This document shows positions 34,147 through 46,086 of a stretch of 64,000 nucleotides of DNA, one piece after another. The DNA comes from Ophiodon elongatus (lineage: Eukaryota > Chordata > Actinopteri > Perciformes > Hexagrammidae): contig JACSYO010002128.1 in NCBI GenBank assembly GCA_016806645.1, positions 1,385,501 through 1,449,500 on the forward strand, given 5' to 3'. A program made the translations under genes and the position numbers. Under the pieces are notes generated by a model, which was not told the origin of the DNA, ran no database searches, and saw only the letters and a list, made by a program, of their open reading frames with translations. The first letter of the stretch is position 1; the number at the start of each line of letters is the position of its first letter.

Positions 34147-37052
34147 ATGATCCTCACCGTGAAACCACTTCAAGGGAAAGAATGCAGTGTTCAGGTAAGT
34201 TAGGCCGAGCTAACTGCTAGCTGCTAGCTCCCTACCGCTAGCTTCAATCGGAACACCAGCTAACGCTGGCCTTTATAGGGTTAGCCAGCTGAGTAGACGA
34301 CGATGGTCCTGTCTCATGCTCAGCTCAGTGAAGCACAATTATGACACTTCGGTTCAAACGTTAGGTTGTCAAACTCCCTGCAGTGTGACGTTAGTTTTAA
34401 TGGGGCTGCTGTACATATCGCACAGCTATGAATCGATGTTACTCTTGAGAAAGACACTGACGTTCACTGTATTGGTTTTCTCTTGTTAGTTGTAGCCTCT
34501 CAAACACAGACGTTTAGTGGGAGCTCTGTAAATCCTCATGTAGTGCTTTATTGTAGGGAATGGAAGTCTCAATGTAAATACTGTAATAGGCAGTACCAGC
34601 CTTAAGTTAACTTTTAATTGTCTTCTCAGCAGTCTGTGGTGTAATTGGTGCTCACTATAAAGCAGGTCTGGGCCTTAAGTCCTGGCCCCAGTTTGTGCCT
34701 CAAATTTTTAATTGATGATGTTACTGAATAAGGCCACATCTGTATAGAAACACCAACAGCCCGATGAATAAGGAGCGCTATATGTAACATAAGGACTACT
34801 ATGTGATCAGTATGCTACTGTAATACTCTGAGGTATTTTGTGCCGAACAACATCAATACCGAGTAACGGTACTGTAAAGCATTAAGCTGACGTGTGTATC
34901 AAAAGAGGAAGTATTTCTCATACTGGACTAAATGTTTTTATCAGCAGTTTATTACTTTAAACTGCGTCAGTGATCAAGACCATTCAATGTTTTTCCTGAT
35001 TTTGATCAAAAGTACCTGGCCTGTTATTGGCTATGTGCTAAAAGGATAAATGCCACCACTATAGGTCAGTGACTGTTTGTTTATTTTCTTTGGAAAGAAT
35101 GTGCTAAAGTGGCCATTTATCAAGGTAATGTGCCTTTGGTACTTGTGAAGGTGAATTCCCCATTAATTGTTGGTTATATATAAAGTTGATGACATTTCAG
35201 TACTCTTCAGCCTAACGGGAGGAGAGAGGTGAATGCTTGCCAAATGTATTTTAGTGTGACTACATCATCGTTTTGTTGATCTTCTAGGTGACTGAAGATG
35301 AAAAGGTCTCTACAGTGAAGGAACTTGTGTCAGAACGTCTCAACATACCAGCAAACCAGCAGCGGTTGCTCTATAAAGGAAAAGCGCTTGCAGGTAGATT
35401 TGCCAACAGTCAAGTGTTTAATAATCTTAATGCGGAATTGTAATTGCTTGATTTACCAATCTTTTTTGTACACCAAGCAAAACTTTTTTGAGATGATTGC
35501 ATACTATCTTGTTTTCTTCAGATGAACACAGACTAAGTGACTATTCCATTGGGCCAGAGGCTAAATTGAATCTGGTTATCCGTCCAGTGGGGGAGAGAAC
35601 TGGAGCGTCAGGGACGGCTTCCAGCAGCGGCAGCTGCAGCAGCAGCAGCAGCTCACAAGGAAGAGTGTGGCAGACTGTGTCCACTATCCTTGCTCGACAC
35701 TTTAGTCCAGCAGATGCGGCAAAAGTGCATGAACAGCTTATTAAGGTATTTAATAATTGTACTACAATGCATCAGAGTCTCGGTGGGTAGAGTGAGTCGT
35801 CTTTTAACCACAAGGTTGGCGGTTCAATCCCCGGGTCCTACTGTCCGTACGTCGAAGTGTTCTATAACAAGCCACTGAATCCTAAGTTGCTCCCCGTGTC
35901 CTTTACAGCAGCCCATTGCTCCCTAAATATATAGGATTGGTTATATGCAGAGGTGATATTTCATGTACATACATGACGATTGTAATGAAGTTTTAATTCT
36001 AAAATGGAACAATCAAATTTTGCTAATCCAATTTTATGTTGATATTAACAGTTTCTAAATTGTTAAATCAAATGGATACATGACACATTAAGAAGGGTAG
36101 CACCATCTAAAGCTGCTTGGCCCAACTTATGTTTAATGAACATGTTGGATGAGGGAAAAACATGATGATTTTATATTTTCTGACATTCATTTGACAATGC
36201 TTTTAAATTTAGTGAGTTGTCCTCCAAAGTCTGAATACATCTTTTAAAGATCACGTGTGCTCCAAATATGGCCCAGAAATGCAGCCTTCTTTTTACCACA
36301 ATATGGAAGACACCAATTTATTCTGTGAAGCCCTCTAAATCCTGCAATCCATTGGGTTGTGGTCAACTGTTTTATAGAGCATTCAGGCATGCCTTGTCAA
36401 CTCATAACATTCTAAAACGATCATATCATCAATTACTCATCTAGCACAGGAATATATTTCTAAAACTTGATCAATGTAAAAGCCAGGTAAAACTGCACTT
36501 TTTGTTCTTATAAGCACACACTGTATTGTTTTAGTTTTCATTTTGACAAATATATTTTTTCTCTCCTGTTTATTAATGTCACAAATTCCTAATTGCATTC
36601 ACTGTAAATACATAAATACCCCATAAATGAAAGTCAGTATATGGATATATTAAAACTTTAAAAGTTGTTGTCAATTAGATATTTTGAAGTTTAGTTGTTT
36701 CATGGCAGCTCTCTGGAGATTCACTTGGAAATCTTGGCCCCACCAAATTATTTAGAGCCTCCCGTTGATGCACTATTAGGTTGGTTTGGCTTCAGGTCTG
36801 CATTACTCAAAACTAAACACGCCTTCCTATCTCATGCTTCATTAGAAATGGAACAATATTGCCCTACACACAACATGGTTAAAAGAGATTGTAGAATATT
36901 TTATACTTGCTCTTTCTCAACATTTGTTTTTGTTTTTCTTCAAGGACTATGAACGTTCACTTCGACAACTTAGTCTAGACGACATTGAGCGTTTGGCGGG
37001 AAGACTGCTTCACCCCGATGGCGAAGGCATGGATACCTCTTACATGGACTAA
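34147..37052 (+). CDS. ubl4a: ubiquitin-like protein 4A (Get5 homologue)
   Basis: UBL4A is part of the BAG6-GET4-UBL4A complex. This complex passes tail-anchored membrane proteins to the GET3/TRC40 ATPase and takes part in cytosolic quality control. Four exons: 34147-34194, 35288-35393, 35522-35745 and 36945-37052, all phases consistent, giving 161 aa (human 157). The ubiquitin-like domain (residues 1 to about 72) starts MILTVKPLQGKECSVQ and includes QQRLLYKGKAL and LSDYSIGP. The C-terminal BAG6-binding (TUGS) segment runs from WQTVSTILARHFSPADA to YERSLRQLSLDDIERLAGRL. The linker carries a Ser-rich run (residues about 81-96) coded by an AGC/CAG repeat, which the mammalian protein lacks. The ATG is the first codon of the family N-terminus. 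Confidence 0.95.
35775..35995 (+). mobile_element. tRNA-like SINE in ubl4a intron 3
   Basis: It starts CGGTGGGTAGAGTGAGTCGT and then carries AAGGTTGGCGGTTCAATCCC, a B-box-like promoter (GGTTCAATCCC). It continues GTACGTCGAAGTGTTC, a diverged ACAAGCCACTGAATCC, and an end with TTTCATGTACATACATGACG. This matches a tRNA-related SINE family common in teleosts, recognised from memory. The sense orientation is the same as ubl4a. Confidence 0.65.
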
Positions 37053-38598
37053 GCCTCGCTGAAATTTGCTTATTGTGATTGTCTTTTGAGAGGCGCTCAG
37101 TTCTTGGAGGTGCATACAGTGTTTAGTGTGTGAGACATGGGGAAATACAGTATCGGTTTTCTTGCATTGAGCTGTGTGCCTAATCATTGGCTGAGTGAAG
37201 ACGGATACCAGTGACTGTTGTTTATCTCAGCAATAGGGCTTTCTTATCCATGACCAAAGGACTTGGATAAGAAAACGTGGCAACTTTGAATTGGTCAATG
37301 TCATTGATGTTGCAGAAATGACGCAAGACCTGATCACATAATATTTGAAAACAAAGGAATCTACTTATGCTGTTGGTTTCACATGATCTCTGGCTGCTAC
37401 AACTCCCAGCTGACCGTAACGTCTACTGGAGGGTTTTTGTTAGTAATTTCTGTGTCGGATGGTGTGTTCTGTTAACCGTCCTTGAAAAGGTAATACATGT
37501 TTTATTCCATAACTAACTGATGTTCATTGAATGATTTGTAAATATGTGTGTATATATACAGACATTAAACCACAGAAAAAATACAACTGTTAATGTTTAC
37601 TGTTTTTTTTAATGCTGACATTTTTTGTGAAAAAATATAATGTATGTTGACTAGGAATGTTTTTTAAAGCCGTTTTTTGCATTGTAAAGTAGAAGTGGTT
37701 GAATAAGATATTAAATCGAGTGTCTTTTTTAAGGCGTGGCCAAAGAGTGAGTCTTCTCCGTGTCGACCAATCAGGTAACAGCAATGCGTAACAGTTATTT
37801 TTTTGACCATTCAGATTGAGGAAGCGTATTTCGAGCACCGCCTACGTGGTAAACTGACTGTTTCTTTTTCCTGCTAAATTTGGATAACAATTCGGATAAA
37901 ATTACATGGGTTTGATTCTCGCCTTCCTCCCCCAACACAAATTATGACGGACAGAATCGTTGCATAAGGCCGGATACTGTTCCTCGGACGTTGGTAAGGT
38001 CATAATGCAGCAGCGGTTGTTCCCATAGATACGGTTGTTCCATGGGATGAGCTAGTGTTAGCATAAAGCTAGCAAAGCTGTTTCACTTCCTGCCTTCACC
38101 GCTTAACTTGAGCCAGCTAACGTTACCTGATAACACCGAGCCTTTCGGCCTGTGCTGCTGCACTATTGGCTGCCATGTAGCGTTATTGATTAATTACCAG
38201 TGTGATTTGTGATGATGTGGATCAGTGCTGGTCAAGCTGCTGCTGGGGCGTTAGCGCTGCTGCCTCTCTTCAGGACCACTCGTCCCTTTGGAAAGCGAGA
38301 CGCTCTTCACAGGGAAACCATGTGAACTGGAGCTCGTTTATTTTTTTTATTTGTCATCTGCACTTGTAATTATTCAACAGAGTTGTTGCTTTCTTGCGCA
38401 GATTATAATGCAGCCAACTGCATTCTCATTTGGATTTTTTTGTGATATTTTCTCAGCTAGCGTTTTATTTTATTTTCAGTGTGATTTATTTTTTTTTATT
38501 TTTTTTTAATAATGTGAACTTAGCTACTTGTCTGCTCTTTCTTTGAGTCCATTCATGTTCTGTTTGACCACTTTAGTAGCGCCCAATCAGTTGGAAGG
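37053..38598. other. ubl4a 3' UTR and upstream region of the DRP1-like gene
   Basis: The first roughly 0.5 kb is the ubl4a 3' UTR, ending at a possible ATTAAA. Between about 37850 and 38590 the sequence should hold the promoter and 5' UTR of the dynamin-like gene; its exact start could not be fixed. The T-rich stretch at 38340-38520 could be a polypyrimidine tract, but an acceptor before the ATG is not clear. No other gene was seen. Confidence 0.5.
37564..37569 (+). promoter_or_regulatory. possible ubl4a polyadenylation signal (ATTAAA)
   Basis: The common variant hexamer ATTAAA lies 512 bases after the ubl4a stop codon. No canonical AATAAA was noted before it. Placement is inferred. Confidence 0.4.
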
Positions 38599-41500
38599 AT
38601 GGATACTCTGATTCCCACCATCAACCGGCTGCAGGAGGTGTTTCTCACAGTGGGTGCAGAGGTCATACAGCTGCCTCAAATCGTCGTGGTTGGATCTCAG
38701 GTCAGTCTGGAGAAATACGCAATGGAAAGCTTAATTGTAAACAAGTCCTGTAACCCTTACTGGTCTGGAGTTTTTGGTGTGATGTTTTGATTTGATCAGT
38801 GTTTTAAAGTGAACACTGATATAGACTGACTGCTAGAAATTGCTGAATTACACTCATTCTGTGCTGTAACAGAGCAGTGGAAAGAGCTCGGTGTTGGAGA
38901 GCCTGGTTGGACGGGATTTCTTGCCTCGAGGATCAGGAATAGTCACAAGACGACCCCTCGTGTTGCAACTTGTTAATGTTGCCCCTCTACAGGAGAGACT
39001 GAAAATCGAAAATGGTATTTTCAGATTTTTCCATTTATTCACATTTTAAATAAGAAGGAAGTTGTTTTGATTGTCCTTTGAAACCCACAATCAAGCTTTA
39101 GTACAAGTTATGATATACTAATTATCAGCATGTTTATCATATATCATGGGTTGCTAGATCTGTCTAGGTTTAGGGTCTGCTAGAAGTAGTATGTGTGGTT
39201 AGCACTTTGGCATGGCGCTTTCACTCACAGTTTGAACTGTAAGCTACTTCTTGCAGAGCCTCTCTTTGCTAACATTCAGTCTTTCTTCCTCTTCTTCTTC
39301 ACTACTCTTTCAGGAAATGGGGTTAAACAAAATGCCCAAATCAGCTATCCAGGTCTCTGTATATTTGGTCTGCATGGACTTGTCTTTGTTTAGCCACTTC
39401 ATTTCTTTTGTGAACTTTCTCAAACATTTTGTTTGTTCTGATCTTCATCTGTCATGCATGCTATCAGTCAAGTTGTAATCTTTTCAGTTTGCATTGTTTC
39501 TCCCCAAAGTGTTATTTTATTTGCAAACATCTGTAAATGTACTTGTGCTCACTCTTATATGTTTGTTCAGGTGTCAAAGCTGAAGAATGGGGTACATTCC
39601 TACACTGCAAGAACCAGGTACATTTAACTGCAGATTTCAAATGTCCTGTGTTATGTGCTGGGTTTAGTTGATGCATCATTCTCACACCTTTTTGACAGAT
39701 CTTCACAGATTTTCAGGAAATTCGTCGGGAAATCGAAGCAGAGACTGAACGCACTTCAGGTGACAATAAGGTAAGAGAAAGCATTGATGTTAAGTCAGTG
39801 ATGCCTTAAATTTAGCTTTTTACTTACTTACTTTACTTCATAAATGTTGCTCCTCTTTTCATATCCTCAAGGGTATCAGTCCTGAGCCTATCTATTTGAA
39901 GATTTTCTCCCCAAAAGTCCTTAATCTCACCCTGGTTGATTTACCTGGAATCACTAAGGTAAACTCAGCCTCTTCACAAGGATGTTGATATTGTTTCACT
40001 TGTTCAAACATAATGGCACTAGATGATAATTATCATCATATCTGCAATCAACACAGATTCACAGCAGAAAGACATGTGTGCTGTGCTTACACTAATGCTG
40101 GCTGCTCGTTGTTTTTGCCTCAGGTTCCGGTTGGGGACCAGCCAGAGGACATTGAGGCACAAGTACAAGAGATGATCTTGTCCTTCATCTCAAATCCAAA
40201 CTGCCTCATCCTCACAGTTTCCCCTGCCAACTCTGACTTGGCCACCTCGGATGCTCTGAAATTGGCTCGTGAGGTTGATACAGATGGTAGGACATTTTGT
40301 AAACAGACGCCTCTTCTCCTCAGATTTCATTTGGATTTTGCTTATTACATAAGATGGCTCAACTAGAAATGCATTTTGAATTACTGAATATGCAGGAAGA
40401 ATGTATTATGCTTAAATAATTTCAGGCTATTGGACCTGTCAGCCTTTACTGTTGAAAGCATTCTCACAGTTATAGTTGCTTAGAAAATTGATGTTGCTGT
40501 CATGGTGCACTCTGAATAATAGATTGATGGATGATGTGATTCTGCTTGCAGTAATTGTCTTGTAGGTTGGCAATATGGCCTTTAAGTGCCAGTTGTACAC
40601 TGATAGTGTGCTAGTTAGGATATCTGTAGCTGAGCCCAAATGTTCCCCTGCTGGCCTCAATTCCATCCATGATGTCCTACTGGAATTATTTGGAAGACTG
40701 TTAACTACCCTTAGAAATGTAATTGTGTGCGTGTCAGGTCGTCGAACACTGCTGGTGGTCAGTAAGCTGGACCTGATGGATGCAGGGACTGATGCTCTGG
40801 AGGTCCTTTTGGGTCGAGTCATTCCAGTCAAACTTGGAATTATCGGGGTGGTTAACAGGTTTGCAGTGATATTTTGTTTCTTTTTTTCTTTTAGTTTAGC
40901 AATGTAATGTTTTAAGCTTCACAATACACTCAGGTGGCAAGTTGTTCATGTCCTTATTACCGTGAACATCTGATTACTCTCCCGCTCTCTCCCCAATTGG
41001 TTCTCCTCCTAGGAGCCAGCATGACATCAATACCCAGAAGAGCCTTGAGGACTCAATGAGGGATGAGCAGGCTTTCCTGCAGCGCCACTACCCCTCGCTC
41101 GCCTCACGTGCCGGCTCACGCTATCTGGCCAAAACTCTCAGCAGGCTGCTCATGCATCACATCCGGGATTGCCTGCCACAGCTGAAGACCCGAGTGACCG
41201 TGCTGAGTTCCCAGTACCAGGCACGGCTCAATGGCTATGGCCAGCCAGTAGAAGACCACAGCGCCACCCTGCTGCAGATTGTCACCAAGTTTGCCAGCGA
41301 CTACTGCAACACCATTGAGGGAACGGCCAGATACATCCAGACCTCAGAGCTGTGAGTATAAACGCTTTACAGTAGCAGTATCTTTATTGAATACCAAATG
41401 CTTTTTTTTCTGATGATAGCAGCCTTTGTTTCATGTTTCTATGATTTTTTTCAGGTTGTCATCAAATTTCATACTGTATTTCTCGCTGCATTTTACCTGC

Positions 41501-43519
41501 ATTATGTATATCATGAGGGTTATCTTCTTGTGGTAATGTAATTGTAAATTGAAGTGGTATCAGCATCTTCTGTTGGCACCCTCATCTCTACACCTCTCTT
41601 GCCACAAGGTGATTCATTTATGTAAATATGCAGAGAGCAAATATTGACCTTTTTTGGTTGACTGCATTTCATTTTTGCACGATTAACATTGCTGACACAC
41701 AGCACTGAGAAACTACGTTGGTGTCACAGCTGAACTCATCTCCTCTACAGCTGTGGGGGTGCTCGGATCTGTTACATATTCCATGAGACCTTTGGGCGCA
41801 CTTTGCAGTCCATTGACCCCCTGGGAGGATTGACTGAGCTTGATACCCTCACCGCCATCCGCAATGCTACGGTGAGTTTCTCTTGTAATTAGTTTAATCC
41901 AAATTCTAGTCAAGTTCTCTTGTTTGGAGGAATATCGTGTGTGTGTGTGTGTGTGTGTGTGTTGCAGGGTCCGCGGCCAGCACTTTTTGTGCCCGAGGTG
42001 TCCTTCGAGTTGTTGGTGAAGCGGCAAATTAAGCGACTGGAGGAGCCCAGTTTGCGCTGTGTAGAGCTGGTTCATGAAGAGCTGCAGAGGATCATCCAGC
42101 ACTGCTCCTCCTATAGCACACAGGTCAGCCAAAAGACATTAATGCATTTTCATTTGATTGACTTGCTAAAAAAAGAGAAGCATTAATTATGACAGCACCA
42201 TGTTGAGAAATTATGTCTTTGTCTTTGCAAGGAACTTCTGCGATTCCCCAAACTGCACGATTCCATTGTGGAAGTGGTGACTGGATTACTGAGAAAGCGC
42301 TTGCCGATTACTAATGAAATGGTAATCCACGGCTTAGCTAAAATGATCTTTCATACTAATTGTAATAACTAACAGTCAAGTCCTATTTACCACCAGAGAT
42401 TTATTCTGTTTTTTGTCCGTTAGGTGCACAATTTAGTATCAATAGAGCTCGCCTACATCAACACAAAACATCCAGACTTCACGGATGCGGCGCAGGTCTC
42501 TGCATCTGTCAACAGTCAGCAGGTAGTTATTTGTCCCTTACAGCAGCTACACTCATTTCTCATTTATTCTGCTAGGGTAAACAGTAGTAGTCGAGTTCTG
42601 TAAAGCCTTCACCATTACGTCTCACATCCAAACAGTAAAGCCCCTTTCAAAGTTTGTAGTGGAATTCCAGACTCAGCCAAAACAGCCGTGACCCCCTGAC
42701 TTCCTCTGATTTTTTTGCTGACAGGCGGAGGCCCTTGATGGAGGAAAGCGCTGGAAGAACGAGAAGGTTGCGGAAGAGAGAGTCCCGGCTATAGGCTTTG
42801 GCAGTCCCAGCAAAGGCCAGTCCATTAACCTGCTTGACACAGTGAGTGGTGGGATTAGCAGAAGAACAAAACACTTAGTAGTGAATACATTGCACAGTCA
42901 ACATTTTACTTTGCCTCTCTCTCTCTCTCTCTCTGCCAGGCAGTGCCTGTATCGCGCAAGCTGAGTGCAAAGGAGCAGAGGGACTGCGAGATTATCCAGC
43001 GCCTCATCAAGTGCTATTTCCTTATTGTCCGCAAAAGCATCCAGGACAGGTTCGACTGGAGCAAGTCCAGAGGGGGCATTTTCCCTTCTTTCCTCCCTCC
43101 CCTTCTTTGAGCTCAGTTGTTTTTAGTGATTTCCTAACTTTGTATCTCGGGGCTGTGTGTCCGCAGTGTGCCCAAGACAGTGATGCACTTCCTGGTAAAC
43201 TTTGTGAAAGAGCATCTGCAGAGTGAGCTGGTGGGTCAGCTTTACAAACAGTCACTGCTGCAGGAGCTGCTCATTGAATCAGAGGACACGGCACAGCAGC
43301 GGACTGAGGTTGCTCAAATGCTTGAGGTAAAATTGGCTGATGCTTTTGTTCTCTGAATAGGTTCTGAGCATGAAAAACAGAAATGCATTTCTATTTCTTT
43401 TTTATCTACTGTTTTAAAGCCAGTGATTTAACTGACCTCTATGTTTTATTTTTCTTTCTCAGGCGCTCCAAAAAGCCAATAACATCATCTCTGAGATCCG
43501 TGAGACGCATCTGTGGTAG
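38599..43519 (+). CDS. dnm1l: dynamin-1-like GTPase (DRP1), short variable-domain form (660 aa)
   Basis: DRP1 oligomerises on mitochondria and peroxisomes and hydrolyses GTP to drive fission. Sixteen exons: 38599-38700, 38873-39014, 39571-39617, 39699-39770, 39872-39958, 40124-40286, 40738-40858, 41013-41351, 41751-41871, 41968-42123, 42232-42321, 42424-42522, 42725-42841, 42940-43049, 43167-43326 and 43463-43519. Phases are consistent. The GTPase motifs are intact: GSQSSGKSS (Lys38), DLPGITK, and SKLD at 213-216 (human has TKLD). The stalk (CGGARICYIFHETFGRT onward) and the GED ending IISEIRETHLW are present. The variable domain is cut to about 40 residues against more than 100 in long human isoforms. 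Ser540-Pro and Ser561 (in RKLS) stand at the positions and 21-residue spacing of human Ser616 and Ser637. The protein is more diverged than expected for fish dnm1l, so it may be a second paralogue. Confidence 0.93.
41937..41962 (+). repeat. (GT)13 tract abutting a 3' splice site
   Basis: A pure GT run ends 5 bases before exon 41968-42123 of the DRP1-like gene (run, then TGCAG, then exon). It occupies the place of the polypyrimidine tract. Confidence 0.97.
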
Positions 43520-43606
43520 CCAGAGGAAAAGAACAATTCCCTTGTCATAGGACAGCTTTGAGAGTATGAGAGTGTATTTAAGTTTACACAGATGGGGAGA
43601 GAGTGG

Positions 43607-43608
<2 letters not shown>

Positions 43609-43663
<55 letters not shown>

Positions 43664-43674
43664 CGTGCGTGTGT
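43609..43674. repeat. (GT)n-(GC)n alternating tract
   Basis: About 46 bases of GT pass into GCGCGCGCGC and then GTGCGTGTGT. This alternating purine-pyrimidine tract lies 90 bases after the DRP1-like stop codon, in the 3' UTR. Confidence 0.95.
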
Positions 43675-45164
43675 ACCCACATTTTCTCATGGACCAATGA
43701 CCATAGTACATTTAGATCTACTTTTTCCCATCAGTTGTCCTGACCAGTACACTAGGGCTCTTGCTTTTCACTATGAACATTGTGTAGCGAAGCAAACTGA
43801 TTTAAACACTCAGGCCGAAAGTGTTACTGCAAAGTTGAAATAAGAAACACACAGCCACAAACAAAATCTTTTTGCATAATTTGTGACAAAATGTTTGGTT
43901 GGATCGTAAGATTGTTGCTGTAAATGTAAAATGAAGATTTTAAGTGACGTTGTCAAGTTGTTCCATAGGGTGTCTTTTATTTTTTTATTATTTTTTTTTA
44001 AAGATCAAAATGTGTTTGCACTGTACAATTCCACCAAAACAACTGGCCTTCCTCTGAGCCCCTTTAGCAGGTGCTAAAACTATTCTAGATTAGATGTTTT
44101 CCAACTTTAATCCCCTTTATTAGAGCTCTCACTAGAGATTAAGTGGAAATCCAACTCAATTAATGCTGACTGCAATGCAACACTGAAGACAGACCATGGT
44201 CATTTGCAGAAATTAATGGATGAATACAGATTGTTTTTCCAGCTCTGTAGTGCTAATCAATATCAGGTTTATTTTTCTGAGCCAGATTTTCATATCAGCT
44301 TTTCATATCATATTCTGTTGCACTGACTTTTGTGTGTAGTCATAAACGAGGAGACCAAACATTCCCAACATACAGTTTCCTCTGTTTGTAGGAGACGAGT
44401 TGGGCAGCTATAGTATGTAGAGTGTATATATTCTATGGTATCTAGAAAACAGAAATGGAAATAATATATAAGAATAGTCAGGTGATTATGTAATACTCCA
44501 TCATTTGATTTAAAATCCAGATGGTGGGGTGGTAATGTTCTCTAGCTTCTCTTTATTTCCTCGAGCCATTTGTTCACTGGGTTCCCTTGTTAATGATACA
44601 GAGAGATAAGATAGTTCCCTATTATTGTCCCTGTCCAGTAGTAAGGACATTACCCAAGTAAAAGAGACTCAGTGTGCAGAGACCTCCTGCATGCAGAGCC
44701 ATTGGCTTCTGTGCCAATTATAATTTAATTGTGTAATATTGTTAGATGTGTAAAACTGTTCATCTTTTGCTATTTCTCCCCAGTTTAAGTTGTTGTTCAA
44801 GCAGATTCCTCCACCAAGTGCTATAGCCATTAATGTGAATCTCCTTTCATAACCAAAACAAATAGTTATCCTAAAAATTAGGCTTTTTCAGGAAGACCTG
44901 TCCTAACAGGGACCATCAAACAGAAACTCTTCTGACCTTTTTCTTCTGTGTGATCAGGGAGCGAACACATCTTATCAGTCTGTCTTTCTGAAAGCCCTGT
45001 GTAGGTTTGCATGCGTGTGTGGACGTATGAATGGCTGATTAATGTATATTTTGTATTATTTAACTGTATTTTATTATCATGTGTCAACTGCCTATGAGTT
45101 CTTGCCTGCCAATATTTGTGATGCTGTGTTTACTGAATGAAGTTTAGTGACATTGGAGGGACTC

Positions 45165-45170
45165 ATTAAA
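45165..45170 (+). promoter_or_regulatory. possible DRP1-like polyadenylation signal (ATTAAA)
   Basis: ATTAAA about 1.65 kb after the stop codon, followed by GT-rich sequence (TGTTTGGGTGTT). This is a weak inference, and shorter 3' ends are possible. Confidence 0.3.
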
Positions 45171-46050
45171 CCCTTAAAAGGACACTGTATGAAGTCTGTT
45201 TGGGTGTTATTGACAACTTGCAGTTAAAGAAATGGATCCGTTTTAATACAATCTGTTCATTTGTCTTCCATAGTGAGATGTGATTAGACCTACTCACACA
45301 CAGCACCACCTGCTATGGAAAGAGCTGCATGGGGTGAAACTACAGATTTAACCGTTCCCATTTTAGATAATGGGAGTATTTTCTTTTTTTTTATTGCCAA
45401 TGCAATCAGTTAAACCTGAGCAGAGGTTGAGACGTGAGGTGATGGATGAGTTAAATGTGGCTGTAAGAGTGGAGAGCTGGTCATTAATGTTAGATGAGAG
45501 TGAATGAGGACACTACGGTCCAGGAGAAACCAGTATTGGCACAAGTCAGTCAGAGTTGATTTTACGAACCCCACAAAAAATGTGTGTACTTGTACACACA
45601 GAAGTCATAACGCACCAACAGAGATGCAGAATAAATGGTTTAAATGTGTGAGCACCGTGCTCGCAAAGGAAAATGAACCACAAGCTTATAAACTCTTAGT
45701 TCAGGCGATTATTTTATGTTGCCTGCACTTTTTGTAGCAAGTTATTGTGATCACCCTCTTATAACACACTCCACCTCCCCACCAACAAGACTAGACTAGA
45801 CCATACCAACTCTGACAGCATGGGAGGGTGCTCGGCTGCAGTATCGTGACAACTGCATTATTTTGGTCACCTAAAGCCTGCTGAATTAAAGTGGAACCAG
45901 CCCAAGGCATGTTTTGATTCCTTTATACAATTTCTCCAGGCTCTTCTGCTGTCCTCCAGTGATTTACAGGAGGTTTTCCGGCTGCAATCCCCTCCTCGCC
46001 TGTCCTCAACCGGTGAGCCAGTCAGAAGAGCAAGCTGAACAAAGCCATGG

Positions 46051-46054
<4 letters not shown>

Positions 46055-46083
<29 letters not shown>
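46055..46083. repeat. (GA)n microsatellite
   Basis: A pure GA run inside a wider purine-rich block (about 46048-46200) in the space upstream of disp3. Confidence 0.95.

Positions 46084-46086
<3 letters not shown>

Noticed and set aside
35775..35860. tRNA gene in ubl4a intron 3
   Set aside because: The A- and B-box-like motifs are there, but no cloverleaf with a proper acceptor stem closes, and the sequence continues into a typical SINE body.
36695..36952. 85-codon plus-strand open frame in ubl4a intron 3
   Set aside because: No recognisable domain. It runs straight into the polypyrimidine tract of the true last exon.
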